The notes under the pieces: model-generated
The model's database searches: none
What the model was told of the DNA's origin: nothing
What the model saw: the letters and a program-made list of their open reading frames with translations, nothing else
Shown: one piece after another, positions 1-11,400 of the stretch
Position numbering within the stretch: position 1 is the first letter of the stretch
Layout: the number at the start of each line of letters is the position of its first letter
Source of the DNA: Klebsormidium nitens
Taxonomy: Eukaryota; Streptophyta; Klebsormidiophyceae; Klebsormidiales; Klebsormidiaceae
Direction of reading: 5' to 3'
Length of the DNA: 64,000 nucleotides
Assembly (NCBI GenBank): GCA_000708835.1
Contig: DF237170.1
Span: 3,814 to 67,813 of the forward strand
Made by a program: the position numbers and the translations under genes

Positions 1-27
1 GGGTCGGGCCCGTCGGTCGTGGTCGGT

Positions 28-2951
28 CTACTCGCCTCCCGACTCGAACGCGACGTCGGACGGCCCGGTTCCGGGGGGGCCGACCGCCGCCTTCCCTGCG
101 CGCCGCAACTCCTGGCCTGTCATCCCCCCCCCCACGACATTTGTATTCATGCCCTGCAAGCCCTGAGACGTCAGCCCGTTAGGGGCCCGCCCAAATCCGG
201 AGAAGCCCTGACTCCCGACAGCGTTTGTCTCGGGGGACGCCTGGAGTGATCTGCTTTTCCGGGGGTCTCCTTCCTCAGGGCTCAGCAGCCCCCCCTGCCC
301 ATCCCGCTCGCTGCCATGCATGCTAGGGTTTTCATCACCTTCCCGCACACCCCCGTACATCCTCCCATCGTCAGACATCGGCTCGGGGGACTTGCGTGGA
401 TCGCTGACCGCCTGCGGCGACTTGCGCCCCTCGAGCTCTTGCTTTGTGCCACCCCCCCTCCCGAGTGGCTCGCTCGCATACTTTTGCAGAGGAGCAGGTG
501 CCTGCCCCTGCACCTCCGGCGTCTTCGTCGCTGACCTCAGCGAAGCATACCGCTCCAGGGCTTGGAAGGCCGCCCCCTCGGTATGAGCCTCCTCCGTGCT
601 CACACCTGGTCCCCTGGCCCCCCCTGCTCGATTCAGGATCCGAGGGTCCAGTTCCAACTGAGGGGCCCGGTCCCCCCCGACCAGTTCCGGAGACCCGGGC
701 ACTGACAGGCTCTCCTTGCGGCGCGCTCTTTCCAGGTCGAGTAGCAAGCTGTCCGCCGCCCGCCGCATCTCCTGCAAGTGCTGCACCGTCTCGCTCGTCG
801 AGCGCCCCAGGGGGGGGTTCCCCATCCCAGGGGGGAACTCGCCGCGCTCGCTCGCCCCAGGGGGCTGCCAGCCAAAGCCCCCCCCCTCTCGCGACCCCTC
901 CTGCTCCCCCCCGTCCATGTCCATCCCCTGCCCCGGGCCGCTGCCTCGCCGATCCAGCCGGGGCCCCGGAATGACATCAGTGTGCCGCTGTGGCGCCACG
1001 CCCCGTAAGTCTTGGAATCCTTGCACGGGCACCGAGCGCGTGCGGTTCAAAGCGGATGGCAGCGTGGGGCTAGGGCGCACCCCCATTTGCGCCAGGTCGT
1101 GGAACCCGGGGACGGGCACACTGTCCCGCCGGCCGAGGCTTTGGAACAGTCCCGGGTCCAAGCGGCCGAGCGCCTGCCGCCGCTCCCGAATGCTCAGCTC
1201 CAGAAGCGCGCGCTCTGCGAGGGAGAGCTCGAGCATGCGGTTGCTGATGGCGAGCTCTCGCTTGGCCAGTTCGCGTGCCAGCAGGGCGCGTGCGTCACGA
1301 GAGAACTCCCCCGAAGGGCTCAGATCGTTTCCCCCCAAAGGGTACGAAGGGAAGTCTGGGTGATTCATGCCGAGGGGGCCGAAGCGATCAAGGAGGTCGT
1401 GCGGGGAGGGCTCCCCCTGCAGAAGAAAAAGGGGTGGGTCAGATAGGCAGATGCACATCAACAGGCTTGGGGGATCCCTCAGGACTTTCGCCTGACACAG
1501 GCGTCAGCTTGATACAGTGTGGTTTTGCGTAGTCTCAGATGTTTGCATGCTCGATATGCGTTTGTCATTGTTGGTACCATGGGAGCCTGCAGCTTGATGT
1601 CACTGCACCATTGGCCAGGAAAAGCGTGCTCCGGCGCGATCCTCCGTGCACTTTCAACCTGGCAAGCTGCAGATCAAGTTCTTTCATACCCAATGTGAGG
1701 CCAGCCCTTGAGCGCCTACGCAGATGCTCTTGATAAAGGAGAGTTGTTCCAGAACACAGTCAACAGTCTGTTGAAGGACGTCCATCGGTACACAACCCGC
1801 TTAGCCCCAGCAGATTCAGGCGCCAATTGCAAGCTTGGAGGTTACGATGAGACAACGTTGATCCTACACGGTAATGGAAGCACGAAAACCCCCTTATCCA
1901 GGTCCGGCGCTCCCTCTGCTGATGGATGGGGACAATTCCCGACATTGAAACTCTCCGAGCGTATTGTGTTGGTCTCCCGGTTTCCAAAGCGGTGCTGAGG
2001 CAGGATCATAGAAGCGGTGCTTACTTGTCGCTTCGAGTTGGCCAGGTTGGCTGCCAAGAGCTCTGGCGCCGACCGGTGGAAGAAGCGGCAGTTGCTCCGG
2101 AAGCAGCGCCCATTCTCGAAGTCGCGGCACACAGGCTGGTCGTTTGGCGTCTGCAGGGCCGACAGAATGTCATGCGGCAGTGCAGACTGACTCGGTCGAA
2201 ACAGGTGGCATGTTCTGGGGTTAGCCATACCCACTTACTCTACTGCAGTTCAATCTTGGGTTCTTCAGCAGTGTGCACAGCTGGCATACTCTGAGAGGGG
2301 TGCACCCAACTTATGTGGCCTGACAATCAGGCCTTGTTGACCAAAATGGTAGACTGAGGTTGCTAGTATACATCCCTGGCTAATACAAGTGCTTAGCCAG
2401 CTCATTCTACATTATGATCGCCCAAGGAAGTTCTTGACCCACTAGAGGGGCTCTACCCCAGCAGGCCTAGCTGTGACGTGGACTGGGAGCATCACATACG
2501 ACAGCACTGATGCAGCTTCTGATAACTGCTGACGGGTCCATCGCTGAGGAAAAAGTTGGTGCCCCACGTCAATCACAGACCCAAAGCGATTGCGAAGCAA
2601 CCGGTTTGCTGAGCCACCACTTCCCTTGGCAACTGATGTCAGCTTCCTTAATAAAGAGCATCTCAAGCCGGACCCCAGAAGCAACCTGTCATTGGTGGAG
2701 ACTTAAGCAAGCCAACGTTAGCGCATCATGCACGATGACGTGGCCAATGGTGGTGTCACCATGGAGCTGCAAACTTTGGTTTATCAGCAAGCACTCGTGA
2801 CGGTCCTGAACCAGACGGAACCAGACCCTGCCAGACGAAACCAGAGCCTTACCCCCGGGGTCCCATCGGCATTGATGTGCGCATATCGGCAGTTCACCCG
2901 AAAGCAAACACCCTTGCGGAAGTCCCGGCATATCTCCGGCTCCCCTTGCAT
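28..2951 (-). CDS. CCCH zinc-finger protein (muscleblind/ZC3H10-type fingers), 3 exons
   Basis: Probable RNA-binding protein of about 538 residues. Seen: exon 1 2853-2951 (33 codons, starts ATG at 2951) ends at a GTAAGG donor and holds finger 1, CRDFRKGVCFRVNCRYAH. Exon 2 2025-2150 (42 codons, after CTGCAG, before GTAAGC) holds finger 2, CRDFENGRCFRSNCRFFH. Exon 3 28-1416 is a long tail rich in Ser, Pro, Gly and Arg with a helical stretch of repeated Glu/Arg/Leu near its start, ending in TAG. Both fingers have spacing C-x7-C-x4-C-x3-H, as in muscleblind and ZC3H10 proteins, which bind RNA. All introns are phase 0 and each finger sits in its own exon. Inference: a splicing or mRNA regulator. 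An extra exon between fingers cannot be excluded; the tail has no recognised domain. Confidence 0.78.
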
Positions 2952-5900
2952 TCTTGTCTCTTGCTTGCTCGCCTACCTAGTCCCTCGTGCAAGCGCGCGC
3001 GTGTCACTGGTGTGCATCGGTGTGCTTGCGCTGCAGCTAGAGCGAAAAACTGGAAAATCAATATCTGAATCCAAATTCAGTGCACATGTCATCAACTAAA
3101 TCCTTGCTTGATGTAAACCATCGCAACCTTAGCACTCCCCTCCTGGCTAAGCTGTATGCTGTACACCAGTTCTGCCAGCTCTTGTAATCTTCACGTGCCT
3201 TGTGAAAAGAAGGCGCCTTGCAGTCTCTCACATTATGTATTAACAGAAGGCGCTGCTACAATAAATATAACCCTCCACAACATAATCCTAGCTGCAAGAA
3301 GGCCGTTGCCCTGGATACCACTTGCAGTGTATACACCACCAATGCTAACGCGTGAAGTCTCTTGACCACTAGTCCATAAAAGTTTCTAGCTGGGTAGCCT
3401 ATCTCCAAAAGGGAAAACTCCAAAAGTATCCGGCATTCATTGAAAGTAGATGCAGCTGATGCAAACATATGAATGGCAAAGCACACTAGGGAAATTTATT
3501 AAAAGAATGGCCTGCTTCTTGACCTAAATTCTTCTGCACTCCTGAAGAATGGTGGTCAATCAACGCCATTGCCAGAACTCTAAAGCAAGCTTGCTTGTTG
3601 AGCTTCGCGTTGATATCAAGAGTGAGCCACATCAGATGGTATGCCATTCGATGTGACCACCGGATACAGTGTAACCAAGTCACTTCAAGCCGACCAACCT
3701 GGGAAGCAATCTCCTGAGGTCACGCAGTAGGCGTCACCAATGACTTCCAAAATGAAAAGAAACCGTTGCCGAAGATGCTAATTAGCATTACACAAAATGT
3801 GCGCATCTCAGCGAAACAGCTTCAATCTTGAGAAACCCTTCCACCGTGCATAATGCAAAATGCATCTCCCACCACAGGTTGTGTTTTCCACCATATAGAA
3901 TCACGCTCAGCTTCTTCTCTCATATCCCTGACATCTCAGCGCAACGTCCAGCATGCTACTCGTACAGAAGAAGAAGATCCTGGCAAAACCTTAGGTACTT
4001 ACCGCCAAATGCCAGTCAAGAGAAAGACAACAGCCGAATGCAACCTGTAATGCGTTCTGACTCAGTCCAGCATACACTAAAGCTTTCATTGAAAGCACCT
4101 GAAGACTTTTAGACAACTCACCTCTATAAAGTTGTTTCAATTTCAGAAATGGAGCCCTTTGCTGAATGGAACATCGCAACTGGTAAACCCCTGCTTGTCC
4201 TTTTTCCTCCCTAGCTTCAGCGCCTACTTTACATTGCAAACAACACCTGCAAGATGTTCCTCCACAGTCATGACCCCCGGGCTCGCAGGATGCATCCAAT
4301 AAGCAGGAAACCTCCGCGCTGCAATTGCTACGCCTACTCTACGCGTGTTGATGTCAGCTGCTTTAGCCCGCCATCCTCCATTTCCTGCGTTTATTTTCTT
4401 CCTCGGAGTCAGGGCAGGATCCAGCTAGGCAATTGCACAACCTGTTGCTTTTCTCCTCGGGGGGTCCGTTTTGGGCTGAAGTTCACCGGGGTTTGGCAGG
4501 TCGCTCATGAACTGACACGTTGGAAAGAGGTCTGCCACGCGGGAGCGATAAGGCCTTCAAGTCTGACAAGCGATTATTCCGTGTCAGATTGCATCAATTG
4601 GCCGAGCCAAAATTTCCACATGGCAGCTCCGGTTTATCTGCTGAGGTAAACAGAAAAGTGATCAGCATCTGCCAAAGGCCCGCGGACTCCGGAGTCGCGG
4701 ACAAGAGTTTTTGAGTCATTCCGGGCAGCTGGTTGGCCCGGCCAGTGGCCACGAAGAAACAGGCCGGCACCAGCCTGTCGATTAAAATCCACCAGATGCC
4801 TTTGATTACCACTGGTCGGATAGTGCACCAATTTAGTTACTTCGAATATCTGATGAGATAAAATCTGGATATTTTTGACTTTTATAAACCCACATTTAAG
4901 GTACCTAAAATTCGGCACAGTGTCGGCATGCAAGTACCACACGTGAAAAAGTTGCGGTCAAACAGCCGTTTCGCAGTGCAATTATTCCCGTACATGATAC
5001 ACCCGGGTCCCGTATAATGGTACCGTGGAGGTACCGTCAGATATTTTGGTGCAGAGTCGAGGGCCGGTTGAGTCAACAACGAAACACCGTATGTAAACTG
5101 ACCAAAGTTAGGTGTACCGTATACTAAATAGATTCTCTATCGATGAAACTCAAGAGAAATTAAAATGATCAAAGATAATAATAAGGTCTTAGGTAACCGC
5201 TCTGGGACGGGTAGGGTTGGTTTGGTGGTTAGGGTGGGTACGGGTGCGGAGCAGGTATCTTTTTGGGTTAGGTTTTTTTAGTGTTAGTTGGAGGCTTGGA
5301 GCTTACTATTATCTTTGCTTATTATTGTCTTTCTTGACTCTTGAGAGTTATTCTCTATCGACCTGCCCTGGCTTGCTGATCAAAGTTCAAACCCACCAGT
5401 AAGTTATGTATAACCATCTCTGTAACCAGCAAATTCCTAGTAGGGTGGGCAATACACCGACCTGTACCGAACAGGACCTCTACGTACCGATTGACCTCAT
5501 TGTTCCGGGTGAGCCGGGCCGATACTATCTGAGCTGACCTCAGCGGCTCAGCAGCCGCCCAAAACCCTCAAATAGACAGAAACCCTGCATAAAGCTCAGT
5601 TTACACGGTCCCCGCCGACCGGCCGCGCGCTGCATAGCGCCGGCGGCCGCCGGCCACCCGCGGGGCTTATTGAATTTTGCGTTTGCTGTTCTCAAAATGT
5701 ACGTCATAGTAATATAGGAAGTGGCGCGCCTTAGACAGAATGCTACTGGGACGTTTCAGGAACAAAAAGGAGCGAAATGCATAGGCGGATCCAAAAGTGG
5801 CCCTCACCATGTCGATGTATACCATCATCACGGCTTTTCTGATGTTTGTGAACGCACTGGCGATCCTCAATGAAGAAAGGTTTCTGAAGCCATGTGAGCA

Positions 5901-8416
5901 AGCAAAGCAGTGTGGATTTGCCCTTTTTTTTGTTGCTGAGGGTGGTGCAGCGTGCTTGTGTTCCTTCTCTGGTTGCTTTGTGTCTGCAAACCATGTAGGA
6001 ACAGCTTAAACTTTGAAAACTCTTCTGAGCTTTTTGCCCTTTTGCACGCATTTTAACCAGCCAGACATTCTTATTGTGGCCACCAGATCAGGCACAACCC
6101 GTTTTTGCTGCCATCCTGTGAATGTATTGATGGAGTTGTTAAATGGATTGTGTCCTTTCAATCTGCACAGCGCTCTGAAGAGTCTAGGAGTGCCTCAGCA
6201 AAGGAAAAAAAGCAGAATTGGTTTCCCTGCGGTTTTAAGACATATTGATGAGCCATCCAGTGGGAAACCGACTGATGAGTGCCCCATTCAGCTGAGAAAG
6301 ATTTCAACTGTATGGGACAGAGGCAATCAACATCAGCGGCCTACTTTTTCTGCTATTCTTTGTTCGCCGAACTTCCAACAGGCAAGGCCTCTGGTGAAAG
6401 ATCATGAAAACCACAGGGCAGAGCTTAAGCATCCCCAAAAATATCTCATGCTAAAAGCAGGCCTGCCAGCTGTAAGTATGAACACAGCAGGGAGGTACGA
6501 CAGTCTGCTGGTACAGTAACTAATGGCCAGAGGATCTTTATGAGCTGAAGTAATCAGGAGCACCAGAATTCAAGCAGTGCTTCCATCTCACCAACTGGTG
6601 CAGGGCTGCCAAGATCAAACTATGCGAACAAGGTGGTCGCATGATTTTGATGCTATTTCGCTGAAATATCTTCCTATACACTATCCTGTGCAGATGGATG
6701 GGGCTTTCAGGAGATGTCGGGAGGGCGTGTAGCATCGCTCAAGGGCCAGATCATTGGACTTTTGCATGCAGTACAATACCTCCGAGGTGAGAATACAGAT
6801 CTCACTATAAAGTTGAGATTTGATGGTACCATGAGGATTCAGAGCTTGCTACTTCCCTGATGAGTCCGTAGTCCGTAGGTGCGATGACCGTCCCAAAAGC
6901 ATCTGCGATGCTCTTGAAACCTCTGATAGCATGTCTGCAAAGTCCTGTTAGAAAAGGGCCAGAGATGACCCTTCACTGTGTCGGAAGGCAGTCTGTGAGC
7001 ACTTGTTTCTGACAGGAGAGCTCTGAGCCACCTGACCAGATTTCATCTGCCATCTGCAGTTCCTCTTATTGTGATGAATGTGATCACCATTTTCGGAAAA
7101 CTACTGTTTGGATAGCAAAGCAAAATCCGAGCTACCTCCCGGCGCGGGGAGAAAAAGGTGCAAAAAAGGGAAACTGTTGCCGGGCCTAAACCACATTGAG
7201 CCATGGCGGCTGGCCGCTGCCATGGCCAGCATCGATCTCCGGTAGGACTGGGCGGCCGCGGGATACCAATCAATGATTCAAAATCAAACGACTCCAACTG
7301 AGTTTCTAAAGTGAGGCTGCGGCTGCACTAGTCATGTCATTGAGCAAGGGCAGAAACGTCTCCGGATCGGCGGCCAGCGTCTGAGTCAGTTGTTCTTGGT
7401 GGCGGCCTGATCATTGTGCTGCGGTATATCTTACTAACTCGCCGGGACTGTACATGATGATCTGGGTACGACGCCAGTGAAATATATCCAATGTCCAGTG
7501 GGGCCGCAAGTATCATGCGTATCTGCTCGCCCTTGCGCACTGGTCTTGCTGAGACGGTATACATATGACCCCAGACATCATGCCATGTCTAACTAAGTCA
7601 GTGAGCAAATGTATACTAAGCCCATGCGTATAAAGCTTCGCTATAATATGGACATCATGCAGTCTTAACTTTGCGCAACCGCGGCGCGCCGCATTCAATT
7701 ACATCATGCCTGAGCTAGAGCGCATGAGCGATCCGCGGTCACTCTTATTCGAAGCCTTGATTGAGCCTTCAGGTTCGAGAATCACACTGCAGCTAGCGCC
7801 GTACGTGCAAAAGATCATGAAATTAAGTTCCGCGCTAGCTAAGCTCTGGCATGCACATGCGTGATATCTGGTTGCACACGAATTACTTTTCATATTCAAT
7901 TCGAAAGTTCGTCCAAGAAGTCCGGGCTCTGCACGAGCACATTGGGAGCACATTACTGGCAAGCCATGAGCATGCATGGCCTTGGACCGCGACCCGCAAG
8001 TGACTTCATGCAATTGATATTCCGGGAAACTTGAAAAGTTGCATGTCAATGTCGACAATTCTCATTTGTGGTGCATCGGGCGGCCCGGCCACCTACAACG
8101 TCCGCCACCCTATAGTATGTCGTCAATGAATCTGGGCTGCGGAGAGTACGTCTTGGTTGCATGATAAACCTTTAATTCCAATGTAGGACCGGCTTATATT
8201 CGTGATTGTTGTCTCTGATAAAAGGATCCATGTCTATGCGGAGCACACTATTTTTGCTGACGTCCTCCACACCTGGTAACCATTTTCATAACGGCGGCCT
8301 TCTTCTGTTTGCCCGATCTGCAAAAAAAGGTTCTCCGCTTTAGCTCTACGCATGTACATCTTACTCGGAGAGTTCGGCCACGCAAATCTGCCCCGCCGCT
8401 CTCATCAGCCCCGCAA
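2952..8416. other. Intergenic stretch without a recognised gene
   Basis: No reading frame here matches a family I recognise, and none is long with a convincing start. The longest, 6013-6519 (+), opens only with TTG. A GC-rich patch lies at about 5600-5665 in otherwise AT-rich sequence. A MITE-like element occupies 5132-5361 and is listed separately. The upstream region and 5' leader of the CCCH gene must lie just above 2951. Confidence 0.5.
5132..5361 (+). mobile_element. MITE-like element with 12-bp flanking direct repeats and G-rich core (copy A)
   Basis: The 12-mer ATTCTCTATCGA occurs at 5132-5143 and again in the same orientation at 5350-5361, as a target-site duplication would. Between them, the first ~45 bp (around CTCAAGAG and AAAGATAATAATAAG) and the reverse complement of the last ~50 bp (CTCAAGAG, CAAAGATAATAGTAAG) match imperfectly, giving subterminal inverted repeats. 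The middle, about 5207-5297, is G-rich with TAGGGTT and TTAGGGTGGG runs and recurs elsewhere in the window (33.2, 45.15 and, weakly, 11.4 kb). There is no coding capacity. A non-autonomous DNA transposon is the simplest reading. Confidence 0.6.
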
Positions 8417-11400
8417 TCAGCGCTCTCGTTCGGCGAGTTGTCGAACGCCCCGCATCGCCTCCTCGCTCTCCGACTCGGACGTATCTTCCTGTCTAAACCC
8501 CGATACTTTTGATTTCGACGGCGTGGACCCCCCCGGCATGTAAAACAGCCCCGTCTCGTCGTCCGCAATCCAGGTATCGAACTCCGTGGGGACCCCTTCC
8601 AGCCCAGACCTCCGCCCCCCTCCCCCCCAGAACAAGCTCCCCAGAGAACTCCCCCCCAAATCGTCTTCCTTGGCTAATTGGTCACCCACAGAAAGCGAAC
8701 GCTTCAACCCACTAAGATTCCCGGTCGAGCCTTGCCGAGAGCGTGGCCCTTTTCTGTCCCCAGGATCTCCCCCCGTTCCTTTTTCTGGCGTCAGCTCCCC
8801 GTTATCCTTTACGTTAACCGGGTCAGAATCCCCAGCGTTAACTGGGTCAGCTTCTCCGGCAATGACCGGGTTAGCTTCCCCCGGTTTGACTGGGTTAGCT
8901 TGCCCGGGGGGCGCTTCCGGGACGTTGCGGTACAGGTGGCGGGTGACGAAAAGCGCCGTGTCCTCGTCTTTCCAGTAGGCGGTGTGCGAACTGAGCGCCG
9001 AGATGTACGGGTGCTCGAACGTGGCGTCCTGCAGAGCAGTAATTACCGCGGGCTGAGTCATAGAAGAGACTCTCGTTTGCTTGCAATTTCTTCGTCGTGG
9101 ACGATTGAGTTCAATTTAGACGTGATCTAGCGTTCTGCCAGATCCCAACAGCCGTCACCGAGAGATACCCGGAAACGGCACTCCAAGCTATTATGATTCC
9201 CCTGCCCAACCGCAATTCTGCCCTATGGAAGGTTGCCAACCGTGAAGTTCTCTTTCACTCTGGTAATCAAAAGGCTTCCTGATAAATAATGCACATTGTA
9301 TTTCGGTCGGGCCGCCACGGGCCCGCACATCATGGACCACAGACCAAGCTCGTTCCATACTTTGGGCGCGATCCGGAAAGTGCCCAGTCCGGAGCCTCCA
9401 AACGCACTCGCACGAGGAACATTTCCGCTCGCTGGCAAGAACGGACGCTGACAACGAGCACCGGAACGCATCCCCGCACCTGGAGCATGAAGTCGATCCG
9501 CCCGTGCTTGCTCCCGGTCACCCGCTCCATTACGAGCGCCGTGTGCTGGCTCACTTCGTCCCCCCCCTCCTCCGACTCTGCCGCGCTGGCCTGGTCTGCC
9601 CCCCCGAACGTGGACGCGATCTTGGTCTTCATGCTTGACAGCGAGCTGATGATGTCATTCTGGAGCGCGCGCGAGCGCGCGCTGAGGTCATCGCGCAGCT
9701 GCTGCATCCCGATGTGGAGGCGCTGCCCCCCGCGGTGGTATGGGATGAAGACGGGGCGCCGGGCGACGAAGTCCTTTGACACCAGGGGCTCGATCCTGCA
9801 TAAGAGGGGAGCGCAAAATACTCTATTGTGTCAAACGAATTTTGCCCAACTCGTCAAACGAAACATGTGGTACACCTTCGCAGGGCTTTCATCCAAAGCA
9901 CAGCACTTTTGAAATACTGGATTTGACGGGTAACATTCAGACAGGGCCATCTTTAGGGTCTATACACACAGAGCTGGTGTTCTTTTTGGCAAATCGCCGA
10001 GAACTCAAGGTGCTGTTTTGCCCAATTTCCCCCTGCAACTCAACGTCGTGCCGGGGGGTAGCTTCCGCACGCAAAATTGCCCCGTACACGGTCTGATCGC
10101 AACAACACCCGGTGTTCGGACCGTCACCGGGCTTTTTTCGGGGTGGCCGATTGGAACACCTCGGTGTTGTTGCTGACGTATGACCGTACGAGTCGGCGAA
10201 ATGGAAACAACACCCCGCGATCGGCGCGGTGCTTTTTGGGCGACGGCAGCACCGCGATCCCTGCTCTACCGTCGCTCCGAAAAAAGAACACCCTCTGTGT
10301 GTGTATAGACCCTTAGTGGAACGGCACATGAGCAACAAGCCGATGAAGCACTGTTGAGCGCTCTGTTTCTAGGGCGGGGAAGCGAAAACTGCACAGACAA
10401 ATTCCCATTCTTGGGTAGAGAGGGTCACAGTGGACGCATAGAAGAGCTGTCTTCTGAATACTGCTTATGGCAAGGGCGTTGGGGGGGCGACTAAGTAGAC
10501 GTGCAACAATGAGAGGTGTGTCTGTGTGTCTATGTCTAACGAAGGGTTTGAAAACCGCTGGGATTGAGATTCGATTACAGAAGAAGGCGTCCGCCAGAAG
10601 CGACCAGCCAAGCACTGAAACCTGGGGCGTGAAGTATGAGGCCGATATAACTTTGACACCTGTTTGGAAGGGGCTTCACCAAAAGACGATGTTCAACCCC
10701 AAAAGCGCCTCACAATAGGTAAACCGGGTCAGTAGAAGTGAAGGGCGGTAGACTCACGCAGAAAGCCCTATACTTACTGAGAATCCTGAAACGGTGGATC
10801 TCCACGTATAAAGGAGCGCCTCACCTATACGCGACGGGGTCGTATGGGTGGAAAATGTTGACCATGTGACGCGCAGCCGGCATGCTCTCCTCCAGTTTCT
10901 TGAGGTCCATATTCTCGCCCCGCGTCGCGCTCCCGAACTCGATGTTGCGGAGCGCTAGGAACATGCCAAGTGGCGAGCCCACGGCGAAAAACGTGTCCAC
11001 CTCGAACGCGAGGCGCGGGTAGTGGACGAACGCGTGCGGGCCGCGCTTGCGCAGAACCTGGCATAAGAGGGGCGCGCATATGACATGAGTGAGTGCTTAT
11101 TAGTGCTTAAAAGGGGGAAATTTTGGATGCGGAGTACCACCCAGGGGGGCAGTATGCGAATAGGCGAGTACTTGATAATCGGTACCAAGAAGCAGGGCTG
11201 GGATTGCGAGTAGAGTCAATGGGCAAGGGCGTACGAGCATCAGCGGTAACTACGGGGGTTCTCTGCATACAGCACTTGTACTTGTTGAGTACGTGTCATC
11301 GAGTTGTGCTCAGCACTCACAGACATGGCAAAACAGGATGACGGATTCATTCAGGATTCATTAGAGCCAGGTACAAGAAATTCCAACTACCATTAAGACC

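Noticed and set aside
444-974. Plus-strand open frames over the CCCH gene tail (444-974, 716-1363)
   Set aside because: They are complements of the GC-rich coding exon on minus; no domain or splice support.
6013-6519. 168-codon plus-strand frame
   Set aside because: Starts only with TTG, no recognised domain, no paralogue or splice context.
6855-6905. CTGATGAG followed by paired-looking bases, like a hammerhead ribozyme core
   Set aside because: No GAAA at the right place after a stem II, and no convincing stems I or III.
7699-8058. 119-codon minus frame
   Set aside because: Composition and content look random; no family recognised and no neighbouring exon fits.
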